Below the pieces are notes generated by a model, which did not search any database, was not told the origin of the DNA, and worked only from the letters and a program-made list of their open reading frames with translations. A stretch of DNA of 20,004 bases. It comes from a virus. Positions within the stretch are counted from its first letter, which is position 1; the number at the start of each line of letters is the position of its first letter. The translations under genes and the position numbers were made by a program. Where the stretch lies: IMG/VR virus record IMGVR_UViG_3300002514_006955, positions 1 to 20,004 of that record; one strand, 5' to 3'. Shown in pieces: positions 8,401-14,027 of the stretch.

Positions 8401-9321
8401 AGCTACTGCAATTAATGTATCTCCGCTAAAACACGGGTTCGTGCCTGTTGTAGTAAAGCCATATTTGCTATAACAGTCTGCTGGACTTTCTTCTAAGATT
8501 TTGTCCCAAAACAAAAGACCTGGTTCACCTGAGTTTCTAGCGTTTTCTACTATTTGTCTCCAAACATCTCTGGCGTTGACCATTCTAGATATTTTTGGAT
8601 TTTTCGAATCTACAGGCCAACGAATCTCATATTCTTTGTTTTTATTAACAGCCTCAAGAAATTCGTTTGTCAGCTTTATAGATATGTTTGCACCAGTAAC
8701 TCTTGTTAAATCTCTTTTGACTTTCGTAAATTTTAGTATTTCTGGATGATGAACGCTGATAGATAAAAGCATTGCTCCTCTTCTGCCGTTTTGAGCTACT
8801 TCACGTATAGAGTTGGAATATCTCTCCATAAAAGAAATAATGCCAGTAGATGTTCTAGCGGCATTAGTCGTAGGCGTTCCATCAGGACGGAGATTTGAGA
8901 TATCTGTCCCAACGCCGCCTCTGCGTTTGCATATTTGAACCATCTGTTGATCTGTATGCAAAATTCCAGAATAGCTATCTAAAGGAGGAGCAACGACAAA
9001 ACAATTAGACAGAGTTACAAATTGATAAGGATTTCCGATGCCATACATTAGTGAGCCTTGGGGAACAATCTTTTTGAAATTCTGTATGTATGATAATATC
9101 TCTTCAAAAGACATTGGATTTTTGAACTTTTTCTTTTCTATCCTAGCTAATTCGGTAGCCATCCTAACATGCATTTTGTCTGGAGTGTTTTCAAGGAGAT
9201 TTTGTTTATTATCTCTTAGTGCGTATTTGTCCAAAAAAACTTTTGCTGCTAATTTATCTCCGTTGAAATATTTTGTTGATTCCTTTAGAGATGAATTATA
9301 ATCGTAAATCTCCTGCTCCAT
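5479..9321 (-). CDS. nrdJ: Class II (adenosylcobalamin-dependent) ribonucleotide reductase precursor with intein
   Basis: It reduces ribonucleotides to deoxyribonucleotides. The 1280-residue precursor becomes about 816 residues after removal of a 464-residue intein (297-760). NrdJ features are LSNCFVV (Cys107, redox pair partner), the NP/CGE active site (N295, C761, E763 after splicing), SPCDSCRLL (the second redox Cys, about 772), SAPAGSVSILTQTTSGIEP (phosphate-binding region) and a C-terminal CxxCG...CxxCxxCG cluster ending ACN, typical of class II enzymes. No radical-generating small subunit is seen nearby, consistent with B12 use. The start has AGAAAGG upstream. A HNH homing endonuclease and dut follow on the same strand, making a DNA-precursor block. 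Substrate level (di- or triphosphate) cannot be read from sequence. Confidence 0.93.
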   Translation of the reverse strand: MEQEIYDYNSSLKESTKYFNGDKLAAKVFLDKYALRDNKQNLLENTPDKMHVRMATELARIEKKKFKNPMSFEEILSYIQNFKKIVPQGSLMYGIGNPYQFVTLSNCFVVAPPLDSYSGILHTDQQMVQICKRRGGVGTDISNLRPDGTPTTNAARTSTGIISFMERYSNSIREVAQNGRRGAMLLSISVHHPEILKFTKVKRDLTRVTGANISIKLTNEFLEAVNKNKEYEIRWPVDSKNPKISRMVNARDVWRQIVENARNSGEPGLLFWDKILEESPADCYSKYGFTTTGTNPCFSGDTLIAVADGRNAVSLKDLAKEGMDVPVYSVNPNNGEISIKWGRNPRKTGVNKQMVRVHFDNGSHIDVTHDHKFPLKTGETREAKELKSGDSLFKFIKRPEKIVKTNKKEYYRTYCNALNSKKDKIYEHRLIAKFMDTDKWNTLYDINKQDGWVKGGIVVHHKDYDGLNNDPNNLDIMTFSEHKEYHAKKDNSGEKNGRYSGYTNKDIEQFAITLTKKINRRFTKNDWFNFVKDKKIPKRLSSFRTNGWFKNILDLAKWAANECGIEHADKDPRVVKTFQKATKQRYDARIDQNKVKVIRKCEWCGNSFEVDYSHREISFCSISCSNYHANEKGTNKTRTNSINNTYEKKAIKTRNDQVRIYSKLTFDNPIKNPSLKEWENACKKENVSFRLRTKYGFKNLTEIKELAADYNHKVTKIEYITKKQDVYNITVDDNHTVGVITDIRKNKSGNDIFDGIFALQCGEVPLSPCDSCRLLLLNLFSYVIDPFTKNAKFDFEQFHKDAQVAQRFMENVIDLELECIDKIIDKIDKDPEPEAIKLVELSLWREIREVCETGRRTGTGTTGLGDTLAALGLDYGSKQGIKTAEKIYRTLKLGCYRSSVDMAKELGPFKIWGYNLEKNNPFLLRIKEEDPELYKDMRKYGRRNIGLLTSAPAGSVSILTQTTSGIEPLFQMEYKRRKKINPSDKNTRVDFVDQNGDSWEEFTVYHSKVKMWMDVTGETDITKSPWFGACAEDIDWKRRIQMQAAAGRNLDHSISSTINLKEETTTEEVADIYEAAWKAGLKGITVYRENSRTGVLIANDSNCIPRDADNIDKHDAPKRPKVLPCDIYHISVKGQDYLTVVGLLSDDPYEIFALKNGQIPKAHKTGMLKKVKRGHYKLITSEGAEIENIMDESGDMEEAITRLVSSNLRHGADISFVVEQLEKTKSASFGSFEKAIARSLKKYIDDGKKVNGEECEECGNELIREQGCKMCKNCGFSACN
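7042..8433 (-). mobile_element. HNH-bearing intein within nrdJ, Cys1 to C-terminal Gln
   Basis: A protein-splicing element of 464 residues (precursor 297-760). Block A is CFSGDTLIAV, and block B has the TxxH pair T368/H371 (VTHDHKF). Block F is DVYNITVDDNHTVGV (725-739). The last residues are GIFALQ and the +1 residue is Cys761, so the element ends in Gln rather than Asn and has Leu instead of the usual penultimate His. An HNH nuclease is embedded: VVHHKDYDGLNNDPNNLDI (458-476) and EHKEYH (481-486). A treble-clef-like zinc site, CEWC...CSISC (601-624), follows it. The extein junction rebuilds TNPCGEVPLSPCDSC, matching intact class II enzymes, so the boundaries are firm. The nuclease looks complete, so mobility is plausible. 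Confidence 0.93.
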
Positions 9322-9356
9322 ATCGCTTTTACCTTTCTATTATGTCTATTATTCAT

Positions 9357-9362
9357 ATTATA
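9357..9362 (-). promoter_or_regulatory. Possible -10 element (TATAAT) upstream of nrdJ
   Basis: TATAAT lies on the minus strand 35 bases before the nrdJ ATG, inside a 179-base gap (9322-9500) after the AAA+ gene. No good -35 hexamer stands at the usual distance (TAGCAA at 17 bases). The rest of the gap is A-rich, and nothing else in it was recognised. Confidence 0.3.
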
Positions 9363-9500
9363 TTTGAGACTATTTATTTTGCTACACCGAATCTTATTTT
9401 AAATGATTTGTAAAATCTTCCTTTGTTTTCTTTTCGTCGTAACACCAACTTTTTTTTAACTCGATTCTCTGTTAATCTTTAACGGCGAAATATATTTCTT

Positions 9501-10916
9501 CTAATGAAAACCCATTTTCTCTTTTGGCTCATATTCGGCTCCGCATCCAAAATCTTTGTCTTTTAATTCTTCAATTGCTTCTTCAAAATGCTTTTGTTTA
9601 ACAATAGCTATATCATTTTTGTTCATGCTTTTGTCTTCTATTGCTAGTATAGCAGCATATTCTGAGATATGGAAAATGAATGCACCAGGCATGCCTTTTG
9701 TTTTTTTAACTATTGCTTTTATATCTACATCTTTATGAAGTTTGAAGCTTTTTGTGAATATTTCAATCATCTTTTCTCTTTCTTTTGCTGCGGGAACATC
9801 GACTTCTATAACTTTATCAAACCTTCCAGGTCTGTTTTTAATCGCTTTTTCGACTTTATCTATCATGTTAGTGGTCGCAATAGTAATAACATTTTTGAAT
9901 TCTTCTTGCAGTCCGTCCATTCTATTCATAAGTTCAATACACAAATTGCCACCGTGACCGCTAAAATCTCTATCTTCTGCGATATAATCAATATCTTCAA
10001 GTATCAACAGAGTTGGTGATAGATCTTTTGCCATTTCGCATATTCTAGAGACATCGCAAATACGTCTTATGTCTGACGGAAGAACATATATAATGGTCAT
10101 AGGCATTTCATTCGCTAGAACTTTACAGAGCATTGTCTTGCCTGTCCCAGGAACTCCACATAATATTATGCCTCGTTTTATAGAAATCTTATTTTTGGCA
10201 AGAATGTCTCTGTTGCTATATAGGTTATGAACATTTCTTTTTATGACTTTTTTGATTTTAGGTGCAATTATTATAGAATCCCAATTAGTCTTTTTATTTA
10301 GCTCTAAGAAATTGCAAAGGGGATTTATTTTTTGACCTTTATAGAAATTATTTTGCTTGCTATAACTTAACCATTTTTCCCAAAAATCTTTTGGACTTTT
10401 CAATGCAAAAATGCTATAGTTCTGCATCGATCCGTCATAGTTCGGACTCGTGAACAACGCTATTCTTTCGTTTGTTTTTTTGTTCTCCATGAATATAAAG
10501 GCTTTTATATATATAGTAAAACTCTTGCCTGGTGAGCTATATGCGATACTCATTTTAGGTTCTACAATTGCCGAATATTTAGAGATGTAGAATTTATCAA
10601 CTATCTTATAGTCATTATTTTTTAGGAAAGTTTTTAATTGATACTGCAATATGTTGTGTATGTAGAAACTAGAGTTCATGTCTACAGACTGATATTTTTT
10701 ATTGTTGAAAAATTCTGCAAGTTTCAAGACTCCAAGATCTTCGTTTGAGAATATATCCGATATTTGTCCTAGATTTGATTCAAACAATTTAACGTCAGAA
10801 TCCTTTCCTTTGGATATAGACAATTTCGAACCAGATTCAGTTACTTGAGGTTCACAAGCATCTTGATCGTCGTATCCGTCATATCCATCAGCGTACCCTT
10901 CATTTATATCTGTCAT
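9501..10916 (-). CDS. AAA+ family ATPase
   Basis: A 471-residue protein with a single C-terminal AAA module that would couple ATP hydrolysis to remodelling of a protein or nucleoprotein target, not identified here. Walker A is GVPGTGKT (254-261), Walker B is LLILEDID (303-310), sensor 1 is ATTN (347-350) and the arginine-finger region is NRPGRFD (361-367). The pore-loop region after Walker A (about 277-290) is not clearly of the aromatic-hydrophobic-glycine type. The roughly 250-residue N-terminal part matches nothing I recognise; it begins with a tyrosine/aspartate-rich tract (GYADGYDGYDDQDA) that is probably disordered. The AAA core most resembles the FtsH/Cdc48/BCS1 branch seen in large phages. 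The start has CAAGGAAACAAA upstream. It stands between a DUF115-like gene and nrdJ on the same strand. Confidence 0.88.
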   Translation of the reverse strand: MTDINEGYADGYDGYDDQDACEPQVTESGSKLSISKGKDSDVKLFESNLGQISDIFSNEDLGVLKLAEFFNNKKYQSVDMNSSFYIHNILQYQLKTFLKNNDYKIVDKFYISKYSAIVEPKMSIAYSSPGKSFTIYIKAFIFMENKKTNERIALFTSPNYDGSMQNYSIFALKSPKDFWEKWLSYSKQNNFYKGQKINPLCNFLELNKKTNWDSIIIAPKIKKVIKRNVHNLYSNRDILAKNKISIKRGIILCGVPGTGKTMLCKVLANEMPMTIIYVLPSDIRRICDVSRICEMAKDLSPTLLILEDIDYIAEDRDFSGHGGNLCIELMNRMDGLQEEFKNVITIATTNMIDKVEKAIKNRPGRFDKVIEVDVPAAKEREKMIEIFTKSFKLHKDVDIKAIVKKTKGMPGAFIFHISEYAAILAIEDKSMNKNDIAIVKQKHFEEAIEELKDKDFGCGAEYEPKEKMGFH

Positions 10917-10942
10917 TTTGTTTCCTTGTATAGCGTTGAATT

Positions 10943-10967
10943 ATTGCATTATAGCAGATGATGCAAT
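10943..10967 (-). promoter_or_regulatory. Extended -10-like TGCTATAAT within a 7-bp inverted repeat
   Basis: In the 50-base gap before the AAA+ gene, the minus strand has TGCTATAAT (10956-10948), an extended -10 form. It overlaps one arm of the perfect inverted repeat ATTGCAT (10943-10949) / ATGCAAT (10961-10967). No U-tract follows, so a terminator is unlikely. No convincing -35 is seen. It may be an internal promoter, possibly with an operator. Confidence 0.35.
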
Positions 10968-11689
10968 CACTTTTTTCTATTCTTTTTGGATTGGACATTT
11001 CTAGAGAATAATCTTTCTACAAAATATTCTCTAGTGTTTGCCGGATAATATGGTTTCAATTTTTTGACAACTTTGTCAAGAGGAAGACGATCTTTTAAGA
11101 ACTTATTGTCAGAACAATTAATAATCATTCTACCATTAGAACTTTTAGTTATCCATTTTAATCCTCTAGAACAGTTGGTTAATGTGTGTTTTTTGTGATG
11201 GGAATTATTCCCATAAAAGTCTGTTATACCATCTCTATTTTGACAGTCGAACCCTATCAAAACGATGGGATCGCAACCCAGAGCGTGAGCAAATTGGTAT
11301 GCTAGTGGTCCAGTACTACCCTTCCCAAAAAGAACCATTGGGTTAGGAGGAATACGAAACGGTCCTGGCATGAGTTTAAATTGATATGCGATCCCTCGTG
11401 GATCAGAAGCATTTCTACTATATTTAACGGCTTTCAATTTAGGTAAAATCGCTCTTTCTGTCAACCATAATTCTACGTCTTGCCACATTAATACAGTAGG
11501 GTCTATAACTTTAAACGCTCTATTAATACCTATCGTGAAAGTACCTTTCAATAAAGATGCGACATCATAGTCATTAACTGACGGACCATTTCCTATAATA
11601 AAACCAGGTAGTCCTCGCATTGTACTTTTCCAACGTCTGACTGTCAGTCTCGATTTTTTAGATACATGTACCACTTTTTTATTTATCAT
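10967..11689 (-). CDS. DUF115 / MptE-like sialyltransferase-fold protein
   Basis: About 240 residues from an ATG at 11689, which has AAAGAG upstream. It contains LPGFIIGNGPSVNDYD near its N-terminus, the glycine-rich nucleotide-phosphate loop typical of the DUF115 (MptE-like) group. FTIGINRAFKVIDPTVLMWQ follows, and then FGKGSTGPLAYQFAHALGC with IVLIGFDCQN, the second conserved block of that group. Relatives include 6-hydroxymethylpterin pyrophosphokinases and sialyltransferase-like glycosyltransferases, and many phages carry them without a known role. I therefore give only a fold-level call; a nucleotide-sugar or pterin substrate cannot be chosen. The basic C-terminus is rich in Lys and Arg. 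A longer reading from GTG at 11755 would overlap the HNH gene and lacks a ribosome site. Confidence 0.68.
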   Translation of the reverse strand: MINKKVVHVSKKSRLTVRRWKSTMRGLPGFIIGNGPSVNDYDVASLLKGTFTIGINRAFKVIDPTVLMWQDVELWLTERAILPKLKAVKYSRNASDPRGIAYQFKLMPGPFRIPPNPMVLFGKGSTGPLAYQFAHALGCDPIVLIGFDCQNRDGITDFYGNNSHHKKHTLTNCSRGLKWITKSSNGRMIINCSDNKFLKDRLPLDKVVKKLKPYYPANTREYFVERLFSRNVQSKKNRKK

Positions 11690-11712
11690 TTTTCTCTTTA
11701 GGGGGTTTTCTT

Positions 11713-12366
11713 CTATGGTTCTAACTCTACGTCCCAATAACCAAATTCGTTCCACTGGTCAGTACGAACGAAATATTTCCATTCTTTTGGAAGTTTTTGA
11801 CCAAAGGTATATAAGGGATTCCAATGAGGTTCTCTGGGAGTACTAAGCAACTTAAGCCCTGCTTCTTCAGGAGTTCTTCCTCCTTTTTCAACATTAACTT
11901 CAAAAGTCGAGATAACGACATTATCCCATGTAGTTAATCCACCGCGACATTTTGGCATAATGTGATCTATTGTTCCAGTTCTAGAAGTTACTTTTTTGGC
12001 GGTATATTGACATCTGTATCCATCTCTAATTAAAAGATTTCGTCTTGTAAGTCTAACTCTAGTGTGGGGAATTTTATTGTATTTTTGAAGGACAACAATT
12101 CTTGGAAGTCTAACTTTAAATCTATTAACGTTAAGCCATTGATAATCTCCGTAAATAGATTCATCATCCTCAATGGGAATTGAAAAGAGGTCGGACCAAT
12201 CGCTCCATGTCAAATGTTGAAACGTTTCGTTATCTACGTATTTTGCACGAAAAGAAAATACTTTATTTAATGTTTTATACAGAGGTGTAAAACCAATAGC
12301 ATCTAAGCTTTTGTTTAGAACAAGCGTAGGACTATTTATTATATTATTATTGGTTTGTGTTGTCAT
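11713..12366 (-). CDS. HNH endonuclease family protein with degenerate zinc site
   Basis: The 217 residues follow the widespread bacterial HNH family that begins with VLNxSxxxIG and carries KIPHTRVRLTRRNLLIRDG (98-116) before the nuclease core. The core reads YRCQYTAKK, TIDHIMPKCRGG (132-143, with D134/H135), TWDNVV (146-151) and KGGRTPEEAG (161-170). In typical members two CxxC pairs bind structural zinc; here only Cys119 remains, with Thr122, Thr154 and Val157 in the other places. The DH, GG and Asn positions of the nuclease are kept, so activity without zinc is possible. Its ATG overlaps the macro-domain gene's stop (ATGA), so it is translationally coupled. Its role is unknown; related genes in phages are linked to packaging or DNA processing. 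Confidence 0.85.
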   Translation of the reverse strand: MTTQTNNNIINSPTLVLNKSLDAIGFTPLYKTLNKVFSFRAKYVDNETFQHLTWSDWSDLFSIPIEDDESIYGDYQWLNVNRFKVRLPRIVVLQKYNKIPHTRVRLTRRNLLIRDGYRCQYTAKKVTSRTGTIDHIMPKCRGGLTTWDNVVISTFEVNVEKGGRTPEEAGLKLLSTPREPHWNPLYTFGQKLPKEWKYFVRTDQWNEFGYWDVELEP

Positions 12367-12866
12367 TTCTCTAGAATACTGTTAACCTTATTTATGAAGT
12401 TTTCATTTTTGTCTACAAAGTATATTTCAAGTATGTTATCGTATTCTTTAGCATGTTTTACCATTATGTTTGCAACCAAAGAATATTCTAAAGATCCTAC
12501 TCCAGTTCCCAACGCTGTCATAGCCACAGATTTTATATCATCTAATAATAATCGCTCAAACACGCTTTTTATCGCTTTCGAAATTATATTTAGACTTGTA
12601 TATCCACCAGGATATCTCATGGTTACGGCATGATAAATATATTTTACACTATTTGTAGACAGATCGCCGGGTCCAGTCACGTAACATTCGCCAGCTTCTT
12701 TATTCTTATTTTTGCATATCCTTCTCGCTTCATTTTGTATTTCTATACCACCAGCACGCCGAATAGATCCTGCAACTCCTCCCCCCATAACACCAATGCC
12801 ATTAGCAGCATTGACTATTACGTCTGTATGTACGTCAACTATGTCTCCCACAAAAGCATTTATCAT
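12363..12866 (-). CDS. Macro domain protein (ADP-ribose binding or hydrolysis)
   Basis: A stand-alone macro domain of 167 residues. Macro domains bind ADP-ribose and related metabolites, and some remove ADP-ribose from proteins, nucleic acids or O-acetyl-ADP-ribose. The signature DVIVNAANG (15-23, Asn19 and Asn22) is followed by GGGVAGSIRRAGG (28-40), the loop that contacts the distal ribose. ALGTGVGSLE (118-127) is the phosphate-binding loop. The GGGVAGSI arrangement is closer to MacroD/Af1521-type domains than to the viral type, and no catalytic claim can be made from sequence alone. AGGATATAAAA precedes the ATG. It starts 9 bases after the sigma-factor stop and overlaps the HNH gene. The NAD+ genes lie just across the divergent control region, which suggests a shared theme. 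Confidence 0.92.
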   Translation of the reverse strand: MINAFVGDIVDVHTDVIVNAANGIGVMGGGVAGSIRRAGGIEIQNEARRICKNKNKEAGECYVTGPGDLSTNSVKYIYHAVTMRYPGGYTSLNIISKAIKSVFERLLLDDIKSVAMTALGTGVGSLEYSLVANIMVKHAKEYDNILEIYFVDKNENFINKVNSILEK

Positions 12867-12875
12867 TTTTATATC

Positions 12876-13700
12876 CTAGAACAAAGGATTACTATTTTTA
12901 CATTTTTCTATTATATCAAGAATATTATCACTAAAATAATTTGGATTGATTTTTATTCTAGTTTTTAGTCTTTTCAAAACGCTTTGATGGATCTGACTAA
13001 TTCTTGATTCAGAGATTTTGAGTTGTTTGGCTATTTCTTTCATAGTCAATTCTTCGTAGTAATATAAGTAGACAATGTTTTTTTCTAGTTTTGTAAATCT
13101 TCTGCCAATAAGTTTATTCAAGAATTCCATCCTCACTATCCTACTATCAGGCGATGAGTTTTTATGAGATTCAAGATATTCGTTGAAGTCTTTTTTGTTG
13201 TCATTATTATCTATATCTGGGTTGGAGCATGACTCTATGCTAAAGATCGATCTCGCACGAAATTTTTCAGGATGCTTGTTGTAGTCTAATTCGTTAATAC
13301 CCAATTCTTTTAACGCATCTGACCTACTCGCTTTTTCACCACTAGCATTTTGAAGTTTATCTTGCTCTTTTTGTATTGAATTTTCTCTGATTCTTACACT
13401 TCTAGGAACCCAATCTTCTTTTCTCAGTCCATCTAACATCGCTCCCCTTATCCTAATGTAAGCATATGTCTCAAATTTATTGCCTCGCGTGACATCAAAG
13501 TTTTCTATAGCTTTATACAATCCATCGACTCCATGAGATGCTAATTCTGGTTGAGAAACATGACCGTTCAACTTTCTAGATAATGTTGTTGCAATCTTGT
13601 TTACGAATGTGAAATAATGTTCAACTAACTTGTTTTTACTTTTATCGTCTCTATCTTTTAAATATACGTCCCAAACATCAAAAATATTTTCAACTTTCAT
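12876..13700 (-). CDS. FliA/sigma-28-like RNA polymerase sigma factor
   Basis: A 274-residue sigma-70 superfamily factor with regions 2, 3 and 4. Region 2 contains FDVTRGNKFETYAYIRIRGA (68-87), then MLDGLRKEDWVPRSVR (88-103), a hallmark of the FliA/WhiG/SigF group. Region 4 has LTMKEIAKQLKISESRISQI (218-237), the helix-turn-helix that reads the -35 box, and ends LKRLKTRIK. Long linkers rich in Asn, Asp and Lys are present around residues 155-185. It would direct host RNA polymerase to a phage promoter class. The start at 13700 has AGGAG 5 bases upstream; a longer TTG start at 13751 lacks support. It leads the macro/HNH/DUF115 run and diverges from the NAD+ genes. Confidence 0.93.
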   Translation of the reverse strand: MKVENIFDVWDVYLKDRDDKSKNKLVEHYFTFVNKIATTLSRKLNGHVSQPELASHGVDGLYKAIENFDVTRGNKFETYAYIRIRGAMLDGLRKEDWVPRSVRIRENSIQKEQDKLQNASGEKASRSDALKELGINELDYNKHPEKFRARSIFSIESCSNPDIDNNDNKKDFNEYLESHKNSSPDSRIVRMEFLNKLIGRRFTKLEKNIVYLYYYEELTMKEIAKQLKISESRISQIHQSVLKRLKTRIKINPNYFSDNILDIIEKCKNSNPLF

Positions 13701-13722
13701 ACGGTCTCCTATTATAAGGTTA

Positions 13723-13733
13723 ATATTATAGTG
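13723..13733 (-). promoter_or_regulatory. -10-like element CACTATAATAT facing the sigma-factor gene
   Basis: TATAAT occupies 13730-13725 on the minus strand, 24 bases before the sigma-factor ATG. TTGATG (13751-13746) is a possible -35 at a short 15-base spacing. The same 11 bases occur on the opposite strand at 13776-13786. Confidence 0.45.
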
Positions 13734-13775
13734 CGACAGGAATTGCATCAAATTAAGAGTTCATCAAATTTACTA

Positions 13776-13786
13776 CACTATAATAT
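13776..13786 (+). promoter_or_regulatory. -10-like element CACTATAATAT facing pncB
   Basis: An exact copy of the 11 bases found on the minus strand at 13733-13723, here pointing to pncB, with TATAAT at 13779-13784. No TTGACA-like hexamer is at the right distance, so recognition by a non-housekeeping sigma factor, or by an activator, is possible. Confidence 0.42.
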
Positions 13787-13853
13787 ACGACAAATTGTAT
13801 ACACATATTTAAAAAAAATGCAAAAAACTTCCAAGATGTGACTCAAAAAGAGA

Positions 13854-13859
13854 TATAAT
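13854..13859 (+). promoter_or_regulatory. Second -10-like TATAAT before the pncB leader hairpins
   Basis: An exact TATAAT lies in an A-rich stretch about 20 bases before the first hairpin of the pncB leader. A transcript from here would begin almost at that hairpin. The -35 region is weak (CTTCCA at 19 bases). Confidence 0.35.
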
Positions 13860-13878
13860 AACAAATCAATCATAAACA

Positions 13879-13911
13879 GAAATCGGGAAAAAGATTACAT
13901 TTCCCGATTTT
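13879..13911 (+). terminator. First of two near-identical hairpins in the pncB leader
   Basis: AAATCGGGAAA (13880-13890) pairs perfectly with TTTCCCGATTT (13900-13910) around a 9-base loop, and one extra G-U pair closes the base. Only four T's follow before GTC, so it is weaker than the second hairpin as a terminator. It may be an attenuator, a processing site, or the end of a small RNA. Confidence 0.5.
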
Positions 13912-13950
13912 GTCAAAAAGTTTATGCTTAAAATCATAAAAATAGAGATT

Positions 13951-13985
13951 ATCGGGAAATGAGTAAATTTCCCGATTTTTATTTT
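13951..13985 (+). terminator. Second leader hairpin, intrinsic-terminator-like, upstream of pncB
   Basis: ATCGGGAAAT (13951-13960) pairs perfectly with ATTTCCCGAT (13967-13976) around a 6-base loop, followed by TTTTTATTTT on the plus strand. This is a good intrinsic terminator placed 42 bases before the pncB ATG. Its arms are nearly the same as those of the first hairpin, so the outer arms could also pair with each other across both. This suggests transcriptional attenuation in the 327-base gene-free region 13701-14027, which otherwise holds only -10-like elements and the pncB ribosome site. Confidence 0.6.
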
Positions 13986-14027
13986 AATTACAATAGGAGC
14001 GAGACGTAACAATAGAAAGGATGAAAA

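Noticed and set aside
9480-9490. GCCGTTAA as a sigma-28-like -10 box before nrdJ
   Set aside because: It has one mismatch, no -35 TAAA, and lies about 160 bases before the start codon.
9669-10019. Plus-strand open frames opposite the AAA+ gene and nrdJ
   Set aside because: They are Phe/Ile/Ser-rich frames made by the complement of an AT-rich coding strand, without ribosome sites or recognisable motifs.
11690-11755. GTG start at 11755 for the DUF115-like protein
   Set aside because: It overlaps the HNH gene by 43 bases and has no ribosome site; the ATG at 11689 has AAAGAG.
13701-13751. Longer sigma-factor start at TTG 13751
   Set aside because: The ATG at 13700 has AGGAG at good spacing, and the extension covers the -10-like element.
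13879-13985. CRISPR-like repeat pair
   Set aside because: Only two copies, each internally palindromic with T-tracts; they are terminator-type hairpins.
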